This document shows positions 58,622 to 64,000 of a DNA stretch of 64,000 bases, piece after piece. Source of the DNA: Clitopilus passeckerianus. Its lineage: Eukaryota; Basidiomycota; Agaricomycetes; Agaricales; Entolomataceae. The stretch spans positions 372,001 through 436,000 of the forward strand of contig CALYLX010000139.1 in the NCBI GenBank assembly GCA_944990035.1, in the 5' to 3' direction. How positions within the stretch are numbered: the first letter of the stretch is position 1; each line of letters begins with the position of its first letter. The translations under genes were made by a program, and so were the position numbers. The notes beneath the pieces are model-generated. The model had not been told where the DNA came from. It saw nothing but the letters and a program-made list of their open reading frames with translations, and made no database searches.

Positions 58622-61600
58622 ATGGGAATTATGGTTCTGTTCGCCCTTCTGCTGCTGTGGGCGCCCTTTGGGGTATTTGCGGCAGTCTTTGACCTCAATC
58701 AGCTCCATTGGACTTTGAAGAACCAGAATGGCTCGATTCAAATTCCTGCGTCCGGCCCACCTACGCACGTTCATCTGGATTTGGTCAAAGCTGGGATCAT
58801 CACCGAGCCGCTGTTAGGCATAAATGGTCAGTTTCCTGGTCTTTATCCATACTTCAATCTGCCCATCTTCGTCTAGACTACACTCAACGATGGGTGGCCG
58901 ACGACAACTGGACGTACACTGCGGATTTGAAGCCCTTTACTCAGCAAGCAGGTGCTCCAGGCAAACAATCAACGTTACTGGTGTTTTATGGAATTGATAC
59001 TGTGGCAAATATAGTGCGTTCGGTCTTACAACGGACCTTACATTGAGCTGACATCGAATCCCTCCATAGACTCTGCGCGGAAAACCAGTTGCCTGGGTCA
59101 ACAACCAGTTCAGACAGTGGACCTTTGACGTTTCCGACAAATTCTCGTCGCAAGCAACTGATAATAACCTCACCATCTCCCTTGAATCGGCGTATCACTA
59201 CGCTTTGAACGTCTCTTCGCGTGCGGACATAGAACCTCTTCCTAATGCAGGCGTGAGTTGGCATATGTCTATTTACTACGCTTGGCGCTAATACCCCGCA
59301 AAGTACGAATACTTCACCCTTTGGACATACATTCGCAAGGTTGCAGACGACTTTGGGTGGGATTGGGTATGTAGGGGCATTCTTTTTTTGACTCCCATAT
59401 GCCGATATTTCTTTTCATTAGGGACCAGCATTCGTACCCACCGGTATCCACAAACCAGCATATCTGGTCACATTGCCTACCATAAGCCTCTCCAAGGACA
59501 GCACGGATGAATCCGAAGCATCCGTTGCCCCGGCTGACGCAGTCGACCTCGTCGCTGCTGGGTCCGCCTCCGTCTTCGTTGATGAAACCTCAGTGGACAT
59601 CTTCAAGCGTGGCCAATCATTCTCAACCCAACATCCCGACCAAAGCGCCGATTGGCTTGTCAACGTCTCCATCGCGCTACGGACGCCAACCGCCATTCCA
59701 AATGCCCAACTCACGCTGTCCATCCCTGAATTAAAACTGCGCTCCACATTCAAGATCCCAAAGATTCCAGTTTCAACAAACGAATCGCACTGGGTCAACG
59801 CAGTCTGGGCAATCCCAGACGGAGTCCCGCAGCGTTGGTACACGCATAACCTCGGTACAGGACCCAAACTCTACGATCTCAAAGGATCCCTGGATGTAGC
59901 CTCCTCCACGACCAATCTCGCAAACTTCACTATTAGAACCGGTTTCAGGACGATTGTCCTCGCTCAGACCCGCTACTCCGACGAGGAGATCGCCAAGCGT
60001 GGTATTACCCCCGGCGATCAGTGGCATTTCGAGATAAACGGGAAACCTCTCTACGCCAAGGGAACGAATCTCATACCTTTTGACCCCTTCTACCCAAGAG
60101 TACCGACAGATCGGGTCAGGTGGATCCTTGAGAGTGCTGCAAGGAGTGGACAGAACATGGTAGGGCCCCATCCTCATGCTTTTAACAAATGACCTGACTT
60201 GCGCATCACAGCTCCGAATTTGGGGAGGAGGCGTCTACCAACCCTCCACTGCTGGGGACTCTGGCGGCGTTTACGGCTTCTACTCCATCTGCGACGAGTT
60301 GGGGATCTTGACATGGTCCGAACTCATCTTCTCCGCTGCGCTGTATCCCATCAATGATTTCATGCTGGAGACCATCGTTCCCGAGGTCCGACAGAATGTT
60401 AGACGGATCAACAAGCATCCGAGCGCTGCCCAGTGGGCTGGTGGCAATGAGATTGAGAACCAAGCCCTGTCTAGTGGGTCTCATTATCTCGATGAGGTAT
60501 GGGCAATCTAGTCATTGCAAGGGACATTTTGCAGACTTTGTTCAAAGTTTGTAGAACTCTTCCAAAAAGTGTTATACAACGCGGTTACTTCGGAAACGAA
60601 ATCGGTATGTATTCCGCAAACTTATGCCCTGCTTCCTACTCATGTTGTCGACCATAGATACCATACACAGCTTGCTCTACGACGAATGGTGTCCTGACTC
60701 TCGACCCATACGAACTACGCTTCTGGAATGGAAGCTATGGCGAGCTCTACGGAAACGCAGGTAAAGTCTACTTCCCTACCTTTACGTCATTACGCTTACC
60801 TAGCTATACAGAACGGTTCAATTATGATCCCAGCTCAGCATTCAATTACTACTCTTACCCGACTGCTCGTTTTGTCAATGAATTTGGGTATGTCGTATCA
60901 CACTTTTGCCATTGGAATGCCTCTAACCCGATTTCGTCCAATAGCTTCCACTCGATGCCATCATTCTATGGCTGGCAAGAAGTCCTAGAACATCCGGAAG
61001 ACTTCAACCTCGCCTCCCAGGTGGTCAAATCGCGTACACATCATCCTCCTGCAGGAAACCTCGAGTGGCCTAACCCAAATGCCGACCAAGGCCAATACGA
61101 AATGATAGCTGCTGTCCAGATGTGGCTACCTACACCCGGCACCCCCGACACCAACCAGACTTTCGCGCAGTGGTGCTACAGCACCCAAGTCTTCCAAACC
61201 ATGACCATGGTTTCCCAGGTGGCATGGTATCGGCATGGTGCGGGAGAAGCAGAGAATAACATGGGTGGCCTGATTTGGCAGCTCAACGACATCTGGCAGG
61301 GTATCAGCTGGTCTGCTATCGAGTATTCCGGCAGGTGGAAGGCGCTCAATTACGGCCTCACGGGAATCTATTCGCCCGTCGTCATCTATCCGTTTTGGAC
61401 AGAAGCCGAGGAGAACTTGAAGGTGCTCACCATATCGGATCAGTGGGAGGAGGTCAAAGGCTCTGCTCAGCTTACCTGGTACGACTGGGCTGGGAAGCAG
61501 CTGAAGACGACGAAGTATAACTTCGCCACACCAAGCTTGAATAACTCGGTGGTATTCGAGGCTACCGGGCTCAGCAACATCTTACCAGCGGGAAAGAACG

Positions 61601-62093
61601 CCTCTGACGTCTGGATGCTGCTCAACTTGACTGCCACTGTCGGGGGTGGTAAAACAGTCCGGAATGAACAATACGTGAGTATCGCCTTTCTGCTTCCCTT
61701 GTTCACGCCTGATAGACCGTTGCTAGTTCACTCCGACGTCACTTGCAAAGGCCAACCTCGTGGACCCCAAGATCAGCTTGACCAGGGGGAAAGACTACAC
61801 GTTTACGTTGTCAGCAAAGGGTGGCGTAGCAGCTTGGACATGGATGGACCATCCTTTCAACACAGTTGGCGTATTTGTTGATCAGAAGACTGGGAAACCT
61901 TCAAACGGGTTTTACCTTATACCCGGGATTGATCGAACACGTACGTATTTCTCGCAATTGCAAGCTCTCAATCGAACTGACCGGATGTGTATGTCTAGTG
62001 AAATTCGAGCTTAACACCGCATTGTCAAAGGTTAAGAACCCTGATCCTACTGATTTCGTGGTTCGATCTCTGTGGAATAATACACACTTGTGA
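58622..62093 (+). CDS. Secreted GH2 beta-mannosidase
   Basis: Exo-hydrolase removing beta-mannose from mannan oligosaccharides. Signal peptide MGIMVLFALLLLWAPFGVFA, then LNQLHWTLKNQNGSI. About ten exons; first junction 58829-58879 gives LLGIN-DYTQRWVADDNWTY. GH2 domains in order: jelly-roll N-domain (VLVFYGIDTVANI-like, WVNNQFRQWTFDVSD), YFTLWTYIRKVADDFGWDWG, Ig-like part, TIM barrel with KGTNLIPFDPFYPR and LRIWGGGVYQP, acid/base Glu in WAGGNEIENQ, nucleophile Glu in RFVNEFGFHSMPSFYGW, and C-terminal domains ending SLWNNTHL, TGA 62091-62093. Many Asn-X-Ser/Thr sites fit secretion. Roughly 900 aa or more, normal for the fungal family. Frame continuity was checked at the main junctions. Confidence 0.9.
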
Positions 62094-62629
62094 ATCTGTG
62101 CTTGTAGCTCTATCTGCAATCAATTCATTCTGCAAGGGCTGTTGGCATATCGCTTGCTCTGAAACCTTCAACCATCTCGCTTCTATGATGCTTTGAAAAG
62201 GGGTGGGTTCTCTGAACAGACACTCATAAAGTGGTACATCATGTGCTCAGCCATTGACTGCTTGGAGGGGTAGTCTCGTTGGGTTTTCAAGAACCACGTT
62301 GAAAACAAGCGCCTCCTCGTCGTACCCCGCTGGCCGGGGCAGCTGCCCAAACCGACATGCAGGACCTGAAACACGTGAGGGATTTCATCTCATTCAAGAT
62401 TGGGTGACAGACGTAAGGAATGCTGCAGTGCGTATCCCCATGTTCTCACAACACCAGCATCCGACTACCTGACGGCTTTCATACTTCAAAGTCGATCTTA
62501 CTGACAGGATCAGAATACACGGGGGTCAAACCTGCAAACCTCGGCATTATACACCGGCGGAGCTACAGCTTATAAAATGGGGGTTCGATGTTTTTGAACT
62601 CTGTTTGCCATCCTCTCGACTGATAACCT
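62094..62629. other. Gap between beta-mannosidase and DUF2235 gene
   Basis: 536 bp with short frames only; nothing recognised. A TATAAAATGG element lies at about 62571, near 60 bp before ATG 62630, and suits the DUF2235 gene. Confidence 0.5.
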
Positions 62630-64000
62630 ATGACTGAGACGTCGACGGGCCCTCCTCCTTATCCTCCCTGTGAAGACCCGAAGGGTCCGCACCTGCAACG
62701 AAGATTGGTTGTTTGCATTGACGGAACATCAAATCAGTTCGGCCTTGAAGTGAGTACCTTGAGTCTTACAACACTGGTCCCCTTACTGATACGCTCAACA
62801 TAGAACACCAACGTTGTCGAACTGTACCGAAGATTGCCCAAATGCGATGACCAGCTCACCTACTACAATAGTGGGATCGGAACCTTTGCCAATCCGTCGC
62901 GCAACATTTTCAGCTACTGGTTTGAGACTATCGTCAGCGTCATAAATATGGCTTTTGCACTGTGAGTCAATCAAGCATTGAACAGGCGAATGACGGAATC
63001 TAAAAGGGCTTTCAGGGATGTCGACAGCACCATTATGGATGCATACCAGTGGTTGTCTGAGGTCTACCAACCAGGGGACGCAATATATCTCATCGGTGAG
63101 AGGCTATCTATACCCAACAAGCGACCGGTCTAATCCGCGCAGGCTATTCTCGGGGAGCTTACCAAGTAAGAGCCCTAGCTGGAATGCTTAAACAGGTCAG
63201 TCATTTTAAGGCTGTTATCAACAACGGCATCAGATTTGATAGTCATTCAGGTTGGACTCGTCCAGAGAGGAAACAAAGCACAGATAGGCTAGTGAGTAAC
63301 ATCGTAACATCTCGTCCAAACTTCCCCCAGTCTGATTGAGCTACGTCTTTTCAGCGCGTACGAGTTGTATTCCAACTCTAGGGATGGGACGGAGGTTCAG
63401 AGGTCATGGTTCCAGAAAATCTGTGGAGTGAGTTGTCCCTTCTCGTCACTGTCGGGCGGTAACCAAATTCGAGAGTAGGGCGTCCTTTTCTTGATCGTCC
63501 TGTGGCTCGTCATCTTGATGCCACTCGGCATTCTTTGCGCCTTTGCAGACGATATAAATCAGTACTTTGACTCGCAAGTGGCAATTGTATTTTGGGTCGA
63601 AGTGGTTGCGACAATCGTTGGAGCCTTTCTCTTGATGTTGGATCAAGCCAAGCCATCTGCTCACTCTCCCAAGGACCTTCGTCTATTGGCTGACGCATTC
63701 AAACGAACCTTCTCGCACCCCTCTGTTCATCTCCATTTTGTTGGCGTCTGGTAAGAGCATTTTTCAGCACTCTCACCACCAATTAACCCTTCCTTGTAGG
63801 GACACCGTCTCCGCAATTGGTACTGTCGGAGGCAAAACTCTGCCATACACACAAAATGGTAGTCATATATGTTTCTTTCGTCATGCTCTTGCCCTAGACG
63901 AATTCCGAGGTCGATTCTTCCCGGAATATGCTGATAGCACCGCACGGATTTTACCTGAATCGCATGTTCAGAGCCCGCCCCAGCTGAAGGAGGTTTGGTT
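62630..64000 (+). CDS. DUF2235 alpha/beta hydrolase with internal membrane helices, 3' end outside window
   Basis: Member of the DUF2235 (Tle1-like) hydrolase family, whose bacterial members are phospholipase effectors; fungal roles are unknown. From ATG 62630: RRLVVCIDGTSNQFGLE, NTNVVELYRRLPK, NSGIGTF, then the nucleophile elbow GYSRGAYQVRALAGML and later HFVGVWDTVSAIG (the usual Asp region) and FFRHALALDEFRGRFFPE. Short introns separate these blocks. Between YELYSNSRDGTEVQ and FKRTFSHPSVHLHFVGVW an extra exon encodes two hydrophobic helices (GVLFLIVLWLVILMPLGIL and VVATIVGAFLLML), which are not part of the core fold. The gene runs off the window at LKEVW. Confidence 0.85.

Noticed and set aside
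1..64000. CRISPR arrays, prokaryotic operons, or complete transposons
   Set aside because: No regularly spaced repeats, no transposase, integrase or reverse transcriptase motifs; gene structure is fungal throughout.

Overview
This window is nuclear DNA from a filamentous basidiomycete, most likely an Agaricomycete mushroom former. Genes sit densely on both strands, are split by many 48-76 nt GT-AG introns (including exons of 6 and 14 nt), and belong to families typical of that group: GH7 cellobiohydrolase, NACHT-ankyrin NLR-like protein, Crinkler-type P-loop protein, DUF2235 hydrolase, F-box proteins and GFA-domain proteins. There is no sign of prokaryotic, viral or organellar sequence.

Layout. 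0-4.4 kb: 3' part of a Mios/SEA4-type SEA (GATOR2) complex subunit. 4.7-12.4 kb: accessory block with an F-box protein, a ubiquitin-like/zinc-ribbon orphan, an aminopeptidase P homologue that has lost most of its metal ligands, and a 122-aa SIN3-like PAH protein; one ~230-bp repeat precedes two of these genes. 13.0-23.4 kb: mostly housekeeping genes: REX-type RNA exonuclease, Dal5-like MFS transporter, Gfo/Idh/MocA oxidoreductase, and a large conserved fungal protein with a promoter MCB pair. 24.7-31.8 kb: tandemly amplified module of a double-GFA-domain gene and an orphan helical protein gene, with one GFA copy reduced to a fragment and one orphan copy frameshifted. 33.2-37.3 kb: Cps1-type family 2 glycosyltransferase and a second F-box protein lying between two copies of a ~90-bp repeat. 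38.5-43.3 kb: NACHT plus about 15 ankyrin repeats with an N-terminal membrane segment. 43.3-45.7 kb: gene-poor, with relics. 45.8-50.1 kb: PC-esterase membrane protein and Ariadne-type RBR E3 ligase. 50.1-57.9 kb: relic gene fragments, two tandem GH7 genes, and between them a Crinkler-type gene with one in-frame stop. 58.6-62.1 kb: secreted GH2 beta-mannosidase. 62.6 kb to the end: DUF2235 gene, cut by the window edge, carrying two membrane helices inside the domain.

How it fits together. Secreted plant-wall enzymes (two GH7 and a beta-mannosidase) lie within about 10 kb, fitting a lignocellulose-degrading lifestyle; no further link between them can be shown. Signalling or conflict-type genes (NLR-like, Crinkler-type, F-box, DUF2235) lie among repeats and broken copies, the usual look of fast-turnover regions, whereas SEA4, REX1, Ariadne and the glycosyltransferase are stable core genes. 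Splice models were made by hand; for the genes where exon sums are quoted the reading frame closes exactly.
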